From the NCBI GenBank assembly GCA_015680685.1, contig MNCI01000967.1:126964-190963 (forward strand): a stretch of DNA of 64,000 nt, written 5' to 3'. Below are positions 35,000-46,589 of the stretch, piece after piece. The position numbers and the translations under genes are program-made. Source of the stretch: Gnetum montanum. Its lineage: Eukaryota > Streptophyta > Gnetopsida > Gnetales > Gnetaceae. A model generated the notes under the pieces. That model was not told the DNA's origin. It was given only the letters and a program-made list of their open reading frames with translations, and did no database searches. The stretch's first letter is position 1, and the number at the start of each line of letters is the position of its first letter.

Positions 35000-35545
35000 G
35001 AGAGATAAAACTCTCTTGTTAAGAAATCTGCTAAACTATTATACTCACTGCTAATATATTGTGTTTTAAAACTAAAGTTGGCAAGAAATAAGGACCATCT
35101 TATTAAACAAGTGTGAGCAACCTTATTAAGATTTTTAACTTGTAGATATTTGTCAAAGTGCTTTAAGTCAATTTTTACAATAAATTCTTTTTCTTGTAAG
35201 AATAACCGAAAGGCTTCAATTCCTTTGACTATAGCAGAGTAGTTCTTTATGTGTACTGTGATGGTTTTTTTGATTTGGTAGGAACTTGCCAAAACTATAT
35301 TTGCAAATGTAGATCATTCCATCTTTGTTTTCTTTTAACACCGCTCCCCAATATTTATCAAATGCATCATTTGCTAAGATTAGAGTTCCATTTGTTGGTA
35401 GTCGTAATTGAGGCAAATTTTTATAGTGTTCTTTAATTTTTTTTATTGTGTTTGTGTGTTGGGTAGTCCATGCTATAGCCTTGTTGCTAAGTTGTTCATT
35501 TAGTAACTTGTGATCTTTGGCTAAATCTTTGTAAAATTCAGACAC
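34996..35545 (-). pseudogene. Viral RNase H domain
   Basis: Frames at 35,545-35,216 and 35,292-34,996 overlap through a frameshift. Seen are ILANDAFDKYWGAVLKE, with the first catalytic Asp context of Ty3/caulimovirus RNase H, then KNHHSTHKELLCYSQR, where the catalytic Glu is expected, and SSEYNSLADFLTREF, the family's C-terminal 'N-x-x-A-D-x-L-(S/T)R' motif. It would degrade the RNA template during reverse transcription. Confidence 0.7.
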
Positions 35546-35699
35546 ATAGTTAACACAGCCTAAAAAGCATTGTAATTGTTTCTTTTCTGTTAGTTCATTA
35601 AGAACTTGGAGATTGCTTCTAAGACATGGGATTGAAGTGTTACTTTTCCATGGATGATTTCCAACCCAAGGAATTCATTTTTTTCTTGCGTTATTTTCA

Positions 35700-36240
35700 T
35701 TTTTGTCAGTGAGAGTATTAATCCATTCTTATCTACTACTATTCAAGATGCTCTAAATGTTGAGTAGCATCTTTATTCATTACTAAGATATCATCAATAT
35801 ATACTATAATAAATGGAAAAGAGGAGAAAATTTTATCCATTGTTTGCTGAAAAATGAAATGAGTTGTTTTGATGTCAAAGGGCAAAATAGTCTAGTCATA
35901 TAAGCCACCTAGAACGGTGAAAGTAGTTTTCCACCAATCCTCTGGGTACACCTAGATCCCCCAAAAACTAGATTTTAAATCAAATGTAGAGTAAATGTGC
36001 GCATTTGGCAGTTTTTGAAATAAATCATCCTTACTAGGGATTGGATGTTGTATAGATTTTATTAAGTCATTTAGAGGTTTATAGTTAACAACTAATCCTT
36101 TTTTACCTCTAATTTGTTTCATCCTTTTATTTACATAAAAGGCGACATAAGAAAACATACTCGTGCTAGGTTGAATTAATCCTTTTTGTAAAAGTTGATT
36201 TATTTCTATTTCACTCTTTTTTTTAGATCTGGTGACATTC
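35700..36240 (-). pseudogene. Viral reverse transcriptase domain
   Basis: Reading leftward: an entry region with LLQKGLIQPSTS (about 36,200), GKKGLVVNYKPLND (about 36,090), PIPSKDDLFQKL, then IYSTFDLKSSFWGI ending near 35,952, and the catalytic box YIDDI at 35,787-35,801. Motif spacing is that of Caulimoviridae/Ty3 reverse transcriptases. Stops and frameshifts follow the FDLKSSFW block and the YIDDI block. It is part of the decayed polyprotein with the RNase H that follows. Confidence 0.75.
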
Positions 36241-36900
36241 CTATGTGGTGCACTTTTGCTTTAATTTTGATATTGTCTTTTAAATCAATATGACACTAGT
36301 GCTGTTTCTTCCATTAGAAGAAGGCAGTTGGATCATTTGATGCTACTGTTAACAACTTTTCTTTCATTTTCTCAAATTGCTCCTCTTTTTTACTTATTTA
36401 ATTAACTATCCATTGGGTATTATCGATATTTGGAGGTACAATAGTTTCAAACCTTATTTTATTTTGTGATAAGTGAGGATATTGGAATTTTTTAGGATTA
36501 TAGTAGTATTTGTTATGGTATATGGTTCAAACTGACTAAGATTATCTATACTAATTAGAAGAACATTATAGAATTATCTGGAGCTAAAATAGGAAGGTCT
36601 CCTTTAAATTCTATGAGAGACGTTTGTGTGTGTTGAAGGCAACATGCATTGTTTGTCTTGGTTTCCATAAAAATGAAGGTAGGATACCAGGTCTTCCTAA
36701 AGATATTTCTTCTCTGCTGTCCAATAAGGCATCTACTAGATATGGCTTAAAAAAGGATAACTTTATTAAAAATGTACACATTGGAACCATTGGTTTTTGT
36801 ATGCTATTCTCATTAATTATATTTATAGGTACGACTATCTTACTAGTTTCTTCTTAATACTGAAGTCTATTTTCACTATCTTCTTCAAGTGTTAATTCTT
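36241..36900 (-). other. Region expected to hold the viral protease
   Basis: Between the coiled-coil segment and the reverse transcriptase an aspartic protease is expected in this virus family. I could not find a convincing D-(T/S)-G in frame. The region is riddled with stops and short frames; it may be too decayed to read. Confidence 0.35.
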
Positions 36901-36907
36901 GGATTTT

Positions 36908-38900
36908 TTAAATGGCCCATTCCATGAATATCTTTAGTTGTTCAATTCTATGTTTCCTCCACAAGGATCTAGTTGATTCTGGTTGTAGTTGTCTAGGCTC
37001 TTTTTTTAATGAATGTTCAGAAGGGATATCTTCTTCTTCTAAAAGTTTTTCTAATTCCTCTATATCTTCTTCTATAGAAGCATAAGGTTGAGAATTTAGA
37101 AAAACTTGTTTTTCTTTTAAATGTTTTTTATGTAACTTCAATTCTTTTTTCTTTTTTTCTAGTTGTTTTTCTACAGCCATATCTTTAAAAATGTTTTCTA
37201 TAGGTATTCTTTTTAATTTACTTTTTAATATGCTAACTTGATTTTCTATTTCTATGTAGGTTGGGTCTTCTTTAGGCTAAAGAGAAATTTTTAAAGGTTT
37301 TTGATGATGACTATGAAGAAGGGAGTTTATTCATATTATTAAAATAACAAACATCAAAATTAGACAAATGTGAAGAATAAAAATCATCTGCCGCTCTCCC
37401 CTCCGAAAAAGGGTTAGGTGATTTATCAGAATACTCATAAGACATTTCAAGGAGAATGTCTCCATGTTCAAATGGAACATGTTCATTGGAAACATAGTCA
37501 AAATATTGTTCTGATATGTTGTATTTTTGAATGAAATTCACCTTTTTAGGATGCTGGGTCTTTTGAAGACACTGGTTTAAGAAGTGTGGTCCATGACACA
37601 GAAAGCATTTAACATCTTTCCGTGGTAATTTCTTAGAACGTTGTTTAAACATTCCTCGAAATATTTTGGAGGGCCTTGGATTATATCTTCATTTCCATTG
37701 CTGATTTTGTGGTTTATAAGATTGTTTCGGTTTAGTAGACCTATTTCTATGAGAAAAAGAAGCACAATCTTTTTGTGATTTTTTATATTTTTCTTCTAAA
37801 CAAATTTCTAAACAAAGACTTTTACCTAATTTATGACTTAGGTCCCTAACTAAGTTTTGGGCTTTCTGAGCGTAATAGAGAACAGAGTTCTCTGTTTACA
37901 TCTGTAATAAATTGTTGTATAGCACCAAAACTCATTTCACCTAAATTCAGATTTCTCCTTTTTAATTTTGCATAATATTTATTGTAGAACATCTATGGTA
38001 AACATCCTAGCAAATTTTCCTTGGCACTTATTTCATGTGTTAATTTACCGAAGTAATATAATTGTCACATTTCATCGAAAAAGGTATGTAAATCTTGGAT
38101 TCCGGATAATCTAGATTTAAAAAATCTATCTCAATAAACATGATTAAGATTGACTTTATTTCTGATGAATTCTTTAATGATTGCATTTAGAAATACAATT
38201 GTTGGAGTAGAAGTTAACTTTCTTTTAATACTTAGAGGAATGTGATTTCAGCATCTTATAATTCCCCTAAAATTGTAGGTGGTATTAAAGATAGCCAATT
38301 TTGCTTCTTTCCTTTCTAAGTAGATCTGGACATCTAGATATCCTTGAATAGCATCTATGGTATCTTAATGACCTTTTAAATCTTTATGATCCATACTAAA
38401 TGTTGGATGTTTATTCCCAAACTTTCTAATTTGAATTTTTGAGAGGTCAATAGGATCTTCTTGGTAACCTATAGTAGATTTCTTAATCAACAACTCTTTT
38501 TCTATGTCATAAGAGGCTATTAACTCCTGAGTAGTTGTTGATGATTCTGAATATGTCTTTAGTCATATTAGCATTAATGGCTAATCCTTTTCCTTTTTCC
38601 TTTGCTAATTCCTTTTGGTTTCTTCTGTATCTTGCGGTATGAGATTTTCCTATGTGTGGCGGTGATCCAATGACAGGAATATTATCAGCGGATTTTAACC
38701 AAGAAGAACTTTTTGTTCCTTTAGGAACCCAAACTTGCCTAATTTGTTTTTACCTTATTTTCTATAAATGCTAAACTAGATGTATGTTTTTGACTTTCTC
38801 CTACTAACTAATCTATATGGATATTAGCCCAATTTTGTAGTTTTAGAATATCTACTAGTTCTTTTTGTCCTTTGATAAACTTTCTTTTATCAATATATTC
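36908..38900 (-). pseudogene. Viral coat-protein region with zinc knuckle
   Basis: A broken frame carries a Cys/His box at 37,569-37,607 (C-x2-C-x3-H-x4-C, one residue shorter than the usual C-x2-C-x4-H-x4-C). It is flanked by basic residues (KQRSKKLPRKDVK before it) and followed by an acidic stretch (37,500-37,320). The last part (37,180-36,908) is a highly charged probable coiled coil with KKKKELKLHKKHLKEKQ and an EELEKLLEEEDIP acidic run. The upstream half (38,900-37,660) has many stops. Coat assignment rests on the knuckle and gene order. Confidence 0.55.
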
Positions 38901-38955
38901 TCCATTGGTTTTTGTTTCTTTAAGAAGTGACTTGTGTTCTGGTCCAGATTTATCG

Positions 38956-39378
38956 TTAGGAGATATAAATTTTTTTTATCAATTTTTCTACTTCATCTAC
39001 TTTGTTGGTATTTATTTTAACCAAAGCATCACATTCTTTGTAATGATATTGATAATCTATCTTTTCTACTTTTAGATATTTGCAAGAAGGATCTAATGAA
39101 GATGCTTCCTCAGAATCAGAATCATTTTTAGAAGAACTACATTCTTCTATTTTTGCTTTTCCTTTTTGTTCAGGTAAAGTTAGAATTTCTCCTAAGATTG
39201 TCTCTACTAGTGTTTTGATTCCTAATTCCTGAAAGATTTTTGCTAAATTTGTTGCTATTTTTTGTTTTTCAATGATATCTAATTGAGATGATTCTTGGTT
39301 TTGTTGTGGTATAACACCAGGTAAAGGGGGTAAGATTGAGTAAGAGAAGGAACAGACGTGAAAAGGATCCTGATTCAT
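38956..39378 (-). pseudogene. Linker ORF between viral movement and coat regions
   Basis: 140 codons are open, with a helical segment near the start, a Ser/Asp/Glu-rich stretch (SSSKNDSDSEEASSLD) and a Lys-rich C-terminus. No domain is recognised. It lies directly after the movement-protein-like frame and in the same direction, so it probably formed part of the same polyprotein. Confidence 0.4.
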
Positions 39379-39396
39379 AAACCTTGGAGGCTTTAA

Positions 39397-39825
39397 CTAG
39401 ACTTGGTACCTTCTTTTTGAATGAGTTCTAGAAGGTTTTAAATATTCATAGTCTTTATCTTCGAGATCTATCAAGTCAGGATATTGGGTGTGAATTGGGA
39501 GTTCTTCTATATTAATACTCACCCCATATTCAATGTTCGTAGAACCAACTTGTAAAGCTTGTTCTCCTAAGGGTAATAAAGTCCAGATACTAGTTGAATT
39601 AAACAATTTAAAGCATAATCTTGTTCCTATGGTTGCGTAGATACTTTTTTCTTCCATATTTTCCAGAATGTGAGCGATAAGCATTAAGATTTTATATAAA
39701 TTTGGATCATGGAGGGATAAGGTAAAATTTGGAATAGTGACAACAAGAGCATCAGTTGCTAATTTACCTTTAGCCTGTGTAATTATTGCATCCTTAAAAT
39801 TTTTAAGTCTTTTGTCTATTAACAC
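39397..39825 (-). pseudogene. Viral movement-protein-like ORF (30K type)
   Basis: 142 open codons carry an alternating beta-strand pattern, including VVTIPNFTLSLHDPNLYKIL, YATIGTRLCFKLFNS and LPLGEQALQVGSTNIEYG. Such blocks, with a conserved Asp after a beta strand, fit the 30K movement-protein superfamily of caulimoviruses. The real N-terminus is missing: a stop lies just upstream and the first codon is not an ATG. Movement proteins carry the virus through plasmodesmata; this copy is a fragment. Confidence 0.55.
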
Positions 39826-40300
39826 AATCTAGTAGGGGTTTTATAGCCTATAGTTAAGTGCGGGTGTATGTGGATTGAAAGTTCAGCAATGTGGACGTAT
39901 TTGTAATCCTTTTGAATCCATTGTGCAACCTCCCTTGGTAAAAAAAATGTTAAGGCAATAGGGTGCAAACCAGTTCCCAAAATTTCAAGATCACATTCAG
40001 AAAATACAATTCCTTGTATGTTTCTAAGAAAGAAAGGCTTTTGAAATCATAAATTTTAGAGCACTTGGGAATAGGTAACAAAGTGGATCCATTTGTATTT
40101 TGATAAAATAATGTTAAATGCTAAATATAGGAGTTAAAGGAAGAGGAACCTACAGGAGTGTGGGTGTTTGCCATAGGTGTTGAAGAATGCTACTGGAACT
40201 ACCTCTCTACTGCACGACTTATTTTGCCTTTATCCGTTGGGCCTTGCTACGTGACTAATGCTATTTGACAATTTGAACCAGTAGAAGTTCAAAATGAAGG

Positions 40301-43300
40301 CATATTATCTCTCTGAGCATTCACTCAGAACCTCTCATAGCGATATTCAGAATGAAAGTACAAAAGAACGAACGTTGGCTCCAATTCTTGATCACTTTAG
40401 ATTTTAACTTGAACTAAAGGAAATAATTGATCTTTCATCATCGCTTGCTAATAACTAAGTAGCTTTGACTTGATCAATTTAGATTTGAACAATATGAGTA
40501 ACTTCCCTTGGTGATAGATAATCAATAATTAACAAAGGAATATTAGCTATTTGCATAGGAATAAAAGCTTGATGTTGTACAATAAAGCTCCTGAAATTTG
40601 GATAGGCCATCATAAGTTCTAGTTTTTAGGTTTGCAATAGAAGTGGTGAGGTGGTGCACTAGGTGAGGCAACATGTAAGGTGAGGCAATGCACCAAGTAA
40701 GGAAGTGTACCACATGATGCATCACCACTCATTGAAACAAGCTCAAACTATAGGTTTAAGTGCATATAAATACCTTTATGTATTTGGTTTTACAAATAGA
40801 TTCAAAATTATCACTAGATGCCTCACCATTTCTCTATGACTAAATTAAGCTAGTCCCTTAGCTTACAACAATGAAAATTGGGCTAGACATGACTTATGGT
40901 CAACATAGAGGAGTTACAACAAGATATGATACAAGACATAATATTAACTTGCCACCTCAAGAAGTAGCACTAGGAGGAGGTGGTTGTGGTGAAATAAGTC
41001 TTGGCATGCCTAATGTGTACTAAGGATACATTGGATATCTCTAGACATGCTCTTCTAAGCTTATTACCCTTACTTGAAGAATCCTACTTTGGTGGTTCCA
41101 TTATCTATATAAATAAAATCTACCAACAAATCATTCAGCATTGCTCCTAGTGATCATTATTGTGCATGTCCTCCATTTGGTATTTAGGGAATGAGATTTG
41201 TGAGCTCCGAATCTTCTTGGTTAGTGAAATTAGTTGGGTCAAGTTCAATTGATGGTTTAAATGGTACTTGTCTTTTAGTTGGTTCCATCATGGAGGCTTG
41301 AGCTTCTTCAAGTTCATTTGGTCATGACCTTCAATACATCAAACACAATTATTGGGACCTAATTTCCTATGAAAAATGCTAAAAAACCATGTAAGTTCCT
41401 CCAGATTCTATACATCCATTGCAAAAAAAATGTTGGAAAGAATAATAAAAAGCATATAAGCCAAGGACAACATGTGAAATATTATCATAGCCAAGATTCT
41501 AGCATAAGCAGGTATGAAAAATGTGATAGGAAAATGTTTTTAAAAATAATACTTGATTTTGTTACAAGCCCAAATACGAAAGGAGGAGGGTTAGCATCAG
41601 GTTGGTATTCAGCTATAAAACCTTGCCAAATCTGATGAATGAGTTATTTTTTAGATTTTGCAGATGCTAGGGTATTTCCTAGATGCAATGTGTAGCAATC
41701 ACAGGGCTTGGTATTTGTGGAAAATAGGCAAGGGCTTGCTAATAAACAAAAATCTAGCTCTTCATAGAGGTGAATGATGAAAAAGGACTTATGTAACTGA
41801 TCGCATGTTGTTGGGACAAGGCTAGGATGATGATGATGATACCTTATTTTGTCTCTCCCCCACAACTAAGGTACGAGACACTTAGGTTGAACAAGTAAAA
41901 TACATATTACCACAAGAAATAAAAGCACATTAATGAAATATAATACATGATTTGAATATCACAGAGTTTGGAAAAGGAAGGAACATAGACACAAGGGATC
42001 ATAAAGAATTAAAAGAAAATAAATATTTCAATTTAAAACTATAAATCAATAAGGCAATCAAATAAGGGCAAGGAAAGAAATGCCCTGGTTGACTGTTAAA
42101 ACCCATAGTCACTACTACCCAAGCATGAGAACAATCATGTGCTTTATGTAATGCAACCACTAGCATTCTATAAGAAATTAAGCATTGAGCTCACTTGCTT
42201 ACAATGCTAAGCCACCAAGAATTCACAAGTGGGTTCTTCTCATAGTAGGCTCCTACCTTTTTGCCCTTGCAAATCTTGTTGATGAGACACAAGTTCACAA
42301 TAACTAGTGAGGCATCAACATCAAATATGAGCCCACATCTTGGATGACCAAATCTCATCATTTGCTTCACCTTGGTTGGCATCTTGTATGCACAACAATG
42401 AACTAGAGATGGTCTAAAGAGGAAGAAAGAGATGAAGAACTTGAATGGACTAGAGAGGTGAAAGGTTAATTGAAATATCATTAGGTCCCAACCAATAATT
42501 AAATTAGCTTATTAGAGCATGTGAGCGTTCATCACACTCCACAAGGGATCTTCTACTAGTGTCCTTCACTAGGACTCACTAAACTAGTAAAGATAGGCCT
42601 CTAAGTCTCCATTCAAAGATGCAAGGTAGTACCATCACTGCTAATGCCATTTAGTCTAGATTATTCCATGGCTAGATCATTGATAGAGTTAGGCTGAGTA
42701 AAGTGCTGCAAATTCATCTAGAAGGCTAAGAATTTGATTTGGTTTTCTTCTCTTCTTGCATGTATGTAGGATAGGTTCTTGAATTTGATTTTACTAGAAG
42801 CCTCTCTTTAGTCCCTCTAGTTACGCTAAACAATCAAGTTTACACATTATACTTTGGATGGGAAATAAACATATGAATACCCTATCATGGTTAATTTTAT
42901 TTTATTTTTAGTTGGCTATTAGATTAGAACTTGATCAAAAGCAACATCTAACTTCACCAAAGTTTCTTTAAAGAGCAACTTCTAAGTCTTCAAAGCCACT
43001 AAAGCTTGGGTAGTGTAGTGATTAATGGTCATAGACTTATACTTTTTTGATATTCTCAAGTAACCTACTGAGTTGGTCATAGACAAGTGATTTTACTTTG
43101 ATGGTAAACTACCAATTTGAGTGGCATAGACATAACTCAGATTCTTACTAATTGTAAATAACACAAAAAAGCTCTAGCCTAGGATGGTAATGTTGCCATT
43201 TTGTGTGGGCCAAAAGTACAAGAAAACATTTATTGCTCATATCTCGACTATCTCATCCTCTTTTTTTTCTATTCTTTTTGTTTTATTGTTCTTTCTCTTT

Positions 43301-44080
43301 TTTTTTTCTTTAAATTTTTTTCTTTCTATTTTTTTTGGGTTTTTGAAAAGGGAAGAGGATCATTACTTTTAGATGCTCAAGAGTATTGGATCACCACTTG
43401 GAGTCCTTTATATGTAATTGGGTAAATTAGATAGGTCACCCATAAGCTCAATGTGGCATGCATAAGTTAATAAAATCACAAACCTCCTCTAACCAATGCG
43501 GTTAGGCAAGCCAAGTACAAACACATGATCCAACCCCATTAATCAAGAACCATTCCAATGGTCATGGTATTCCTTGATGATACACCCTTTTTCAAATTAC
43601 AACCAAGCACTCATCTAGGTTTCTAGAACTCACATCTTAAAATTTGGGCCCACCAGACCTCCCATGGATCTAGTAGTAGTAGCTTCCCCACTTGTGGCAT
43701 AGGATCCAACTCCTCATTAAATATATGCCTAGTTCACTAGTGATGGTAGAAGAAATGAGGATGGATGAATTTTCATTGTGTGTGCATTCCATTAACCAAA
43801 GTTTGACATTGGATCCATTCATCGCTCTTGCATCATCATCGCATCTGTAAGCTTACCTATCCAATAGTTGGCTTTTAGGGCAAGCATTCATAAAGCATAT
43901 TAATTGATTTCCCATGTACATAAAAAACACACTCAAAAGAATATGAAAATAAAAATTGATTAATCATTAATATCAAAAAAGGAAAAAAAAACATCATGCC
44001 AAAAAAAAATCAAAATTGTTAGATTTATATTCTAAAAGACATGCTATTACAACTAGAAAATTTGGTTGCTAAAAAATCAA
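40301..44080. other. Intergenic stretch without a recognised gene
   Basis: AT-rich sequence with only short frames. A GTGAGGCAA/GGTGGTGCAC-type low-complexity patch lies at 40,640-40,730, a T-rich tract at 43,260-43,340 and one inverted RTE-like fragment at 41,754-41,842. A 96-codon frame on the - strand near 42,190-42,481 shows no known domain. Probably old transposon debris. Confidence 0.5.
41754..41842 (-). repeat. (CAT)n-ended repeat fragment, inverted copy
   Basis: Reading the - strand: CATCATCATCATCC, AGCCTTGTCCCAACAACATG, then TCATTCACCTCTATGAAGAG and CTAG. It corresponds to the + strand fragment at 28,296-28,385, about 13 kb away, with moderate divergence. Confidence 0.55.
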
Positions 44081-44084
44081 AGGT

Positions 44085-44600
44085 TCCAGTGCAGCAACCT
44101 TGACCTCAGATCCCAAGGGCCTTCACAAAAAACAAGATCCGAGGTGCCCTGGATGGTCCAATAGATCATCCAGGGACTTAAGAAGGATCAACTGAGGGTA
44201 GAAAAAAATAGAAATGCAATACAAATATGAGAAAATAAATGTATGAAAACACAAAAAATAAATTCAACTTGCATAACAAAACAAAACTTTAAAATTTATT
44301 ATAAAAATAAAGTATGAATTCAGGAAATGCATACAAGATGTGCCTGAGGTAGCAGGGAGGGTTCACTTTGATGGGGGTTTGGAGTCTATTGAAACTACCA
44401 TGGTTAGCTACACGATCTAGAGGTTCCATAATGCCCAATGCTATCAAACCTTGCTGCTCTCCTCCACAAATTTGTAGTGTTGGTGGTGCAGGGAGGGAGG
44501 GGGTGGAGGGGTGAGATGTGTGGGGGTTATGAATCACAAGAGTGAGCCATGTTCAGAGTCTTGATACCTAAGTGCTATGTGTTGATACCAAAATCCACAC
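44085..44600 (-). repeat. Left copy of a long direct repeat (element leader or LTR part)
   Basis: About 515 bp match 63,485-64,000 block by block: GGTTCCAGTGCAGCAACCTT, TTAAAATTTATTATA, ACAAGATGTGCCTRAGGTAG, CACAAGAGTGAGCCATGTT, ending TTGATACCAAAATCCACA. On the - strand the right edge reads TTTTGGTATCAA, resembling a tRNA-Met primer-binding site. If so, this is 5' leader sequence and the LTR lies to its right. Otherwise it is part of the LTR itself. Confidence 0.7.
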
Positions 44601-45230
44601 AATCTCAGGGGATAAAAGGTGTCATAATGGCTACAAAGGTTCCACGTTGGGGTGATTTAAGAAGCTTTGTATTTGCAGGTGTGTAAGAGATCTCAAATGA
44701 AAAATATGGCTAAAAATTCAAGAGTATGGAACCTTTCTATGGTGTTGAAGCTTGATTTTTATAGGTTTTTGTCCAGAAATTTAACTGCAAATTTTTGCTA
44801 CATATAGGTGTTTCAAGTGTCCAAATCTAACTGGGTTACTATGTATGGTAAGTTTTGATATCCCTATGGCATCAAAATGATTCTATTTACTAAAATAGTA
44901 AATGGAAATTTCACCTATGCTAGCTTCTTCCATCCATGCTAGCGTCAACACTGGAGTTGGAGTAGTGCTAAAATTCTAGGTCATGCTAGAGTAATGCTGG
45001 GGAGGGGGGAGGAGTAGTAATGTTGGAGGGTAAGAGTTATACTCCCCACGTTGGGTATGGGTGATGTTACACCCTCCAACATTGAGTGTAGTTGGGTTAT
45101 ACCCCTCCTCAAGTGTTTCTAGTGTAGTAAATTTTGTACCCCCCCCCCCCCCCCCCCCCCCNCCCCCCACCAACAAAACCTCTTAAAATGCTAATTTTGG
45201 TAGTCCAAAAGGCAATTTTAACCCCCAAGC
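44601..45230 (-). repeat. Probable LTR part of the right-hand element, with C homopolymer
   Basis: It lies between the direct repeat and the integrase side of the element. It contains CATGCTAGCG...CAACACTGG and CTAGAGTAATGCTGGGG words related to the 189 bp array, paired CTCCCCACGTTGGG and TACCCCTCC stretches, and a C homopolymer at 45,139-45,168 with an undetermined base at 45,162. LTR borders could not be fixed because the partner copy lies outside the window. Confidence 0.4.
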
Positions 45231-46589
45231 CGAAATATAGGCATAGTATGACCTTTTTTACTTAGAGGTTGAGGTTTGATCACTTAAGAGGCATTTTAGC
45301 ATTGAAAGATAAAGTATGTAAAATTAGATCTCTTGGATTACAATCTTCACATTTACAATGAAGTTTAGCCTTCACTTTCATGGGGTGTGGATTACAAAAG
45401 TTACAACATGCATTTTTGGTGGTGTTTCATTGGTCCCTCTTTGTTGATGTCTAGAGGATTGACCTGAGAGACATTGAAAAAGAATACAAAACACCACTAC
45501 AAGTCCATCACCAATGTTCCCTCTTCATGCTTGATTCAGTCATGTTGAACTATGCCAAAGAGTGATTGTGATGGTGGGATAAGGCTATGATGAGGTAATA
45601 GGGATTAAGGATTATATTCAGCTATAAGGAAATGGTTATAAGGGTTAACAATGAGTTTCAAATCTTGACATCATGGCTATGGTGTTGACATGCTGGTCAG
45701 TTAATGGTTTGGCACTTCATATTTTTGAAATGTTGGTCATTTAGCAAATGCATTTAAGGATCCAACATCTCACTCCAAGGTTTCTTTGGCCATTAGGCTC
45801 CTCCTTCTACATGGTTGGAGCCACTTGTTTATCTTCTTGGTCTTCAACAGCTTTTCCAGCTTCTTATCAATTTGCTTTCCCACACTTCTTTTTGTGGGAT
45901 GAAATCTTCATTGGGTTTCTTTGCTAAGGCTAGATTGATTTTGTTTTTTTGCTAAATGAGATGTGATACATATAGCATACTTGATGGCTTTTCCATCAAA
46001 AAAGATGTGTTACGCTCAATGGACTTAATGGTTTTCCAATTGAATGAGATGTGTTACATTCAATAGACTTGAAGGTGGAGCATGACAAAGGGATGTCATA
46101 TGGCCATAATGCATGAATGTTAGACATAGGTCATCATTGTTGTTCAAGGTAAGGAAGGTTATGAATAGGCTTTGGGGTTGGGTTTAAGGAGAGATAATAC
46201 GAATGGAGTGAAATTGACACTTTCAACATGATAGGACAAACTCACTAAATCTTGTGCATTGAGGTCATGCGATGAGTAGTTTCCATGATGAGTTGTATCT
46301 TTATGATGACTTTAGGCTTCATCCTACAAACATAACTCCAAGAGGACAAGAAAAAAAACATGTTGTTACAATGTAATGCATAAGGCCATACAGAATGATT
46401 AGCAAACCAGGCTACTATAGGTCATAATTGGTGCATCCAAAAGGGATCTATATCAAAGTGTAAGTTTGTTTTTTTTACAACAGAGGTCATGTAGGCTCAC
46501 TTGTTATTAGTTGTTGAGGTTGTCAGCTAGCTACATGTAGCAAGGATTTAGATAGGAATGATTAACTCAATTGGTGAGCTCATTCTCAT

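Larger units (their letters stand above)
33450..40300 (-). mobile_element. Endogenous caulimovirus (pararetrovirus), decayed
   Basis: On the - strand the order is movement-protein-like ORF (39.8-39.4 kb), a linker ORF (39.4-38.95), coat region with a zinc knuckle (about 38.9-37.2), coiled-coil segment (37.2-36.9), reverse transcriptase (36.25-35.7), RNase H (35.55-35.0), an unknown ORF (35.0-34.06) and a TATA-bearing region (about 33.6). This order, without an integrase or LTRs, is that of Caulimoviridae rather than Ty3 elements. Every ORF carries stops or frameshifts, so the copy is not expressible as it stands. Endogenous members of this family are common in gymnosperms and other plants. 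The ends are approximate. Confidence 0.75.

Noticed and set aside
36241-36900. Viral aspartic protease
   Set aside because: Expected here by gene order, but no in-frame D-(T/S)-G motif could be supported.
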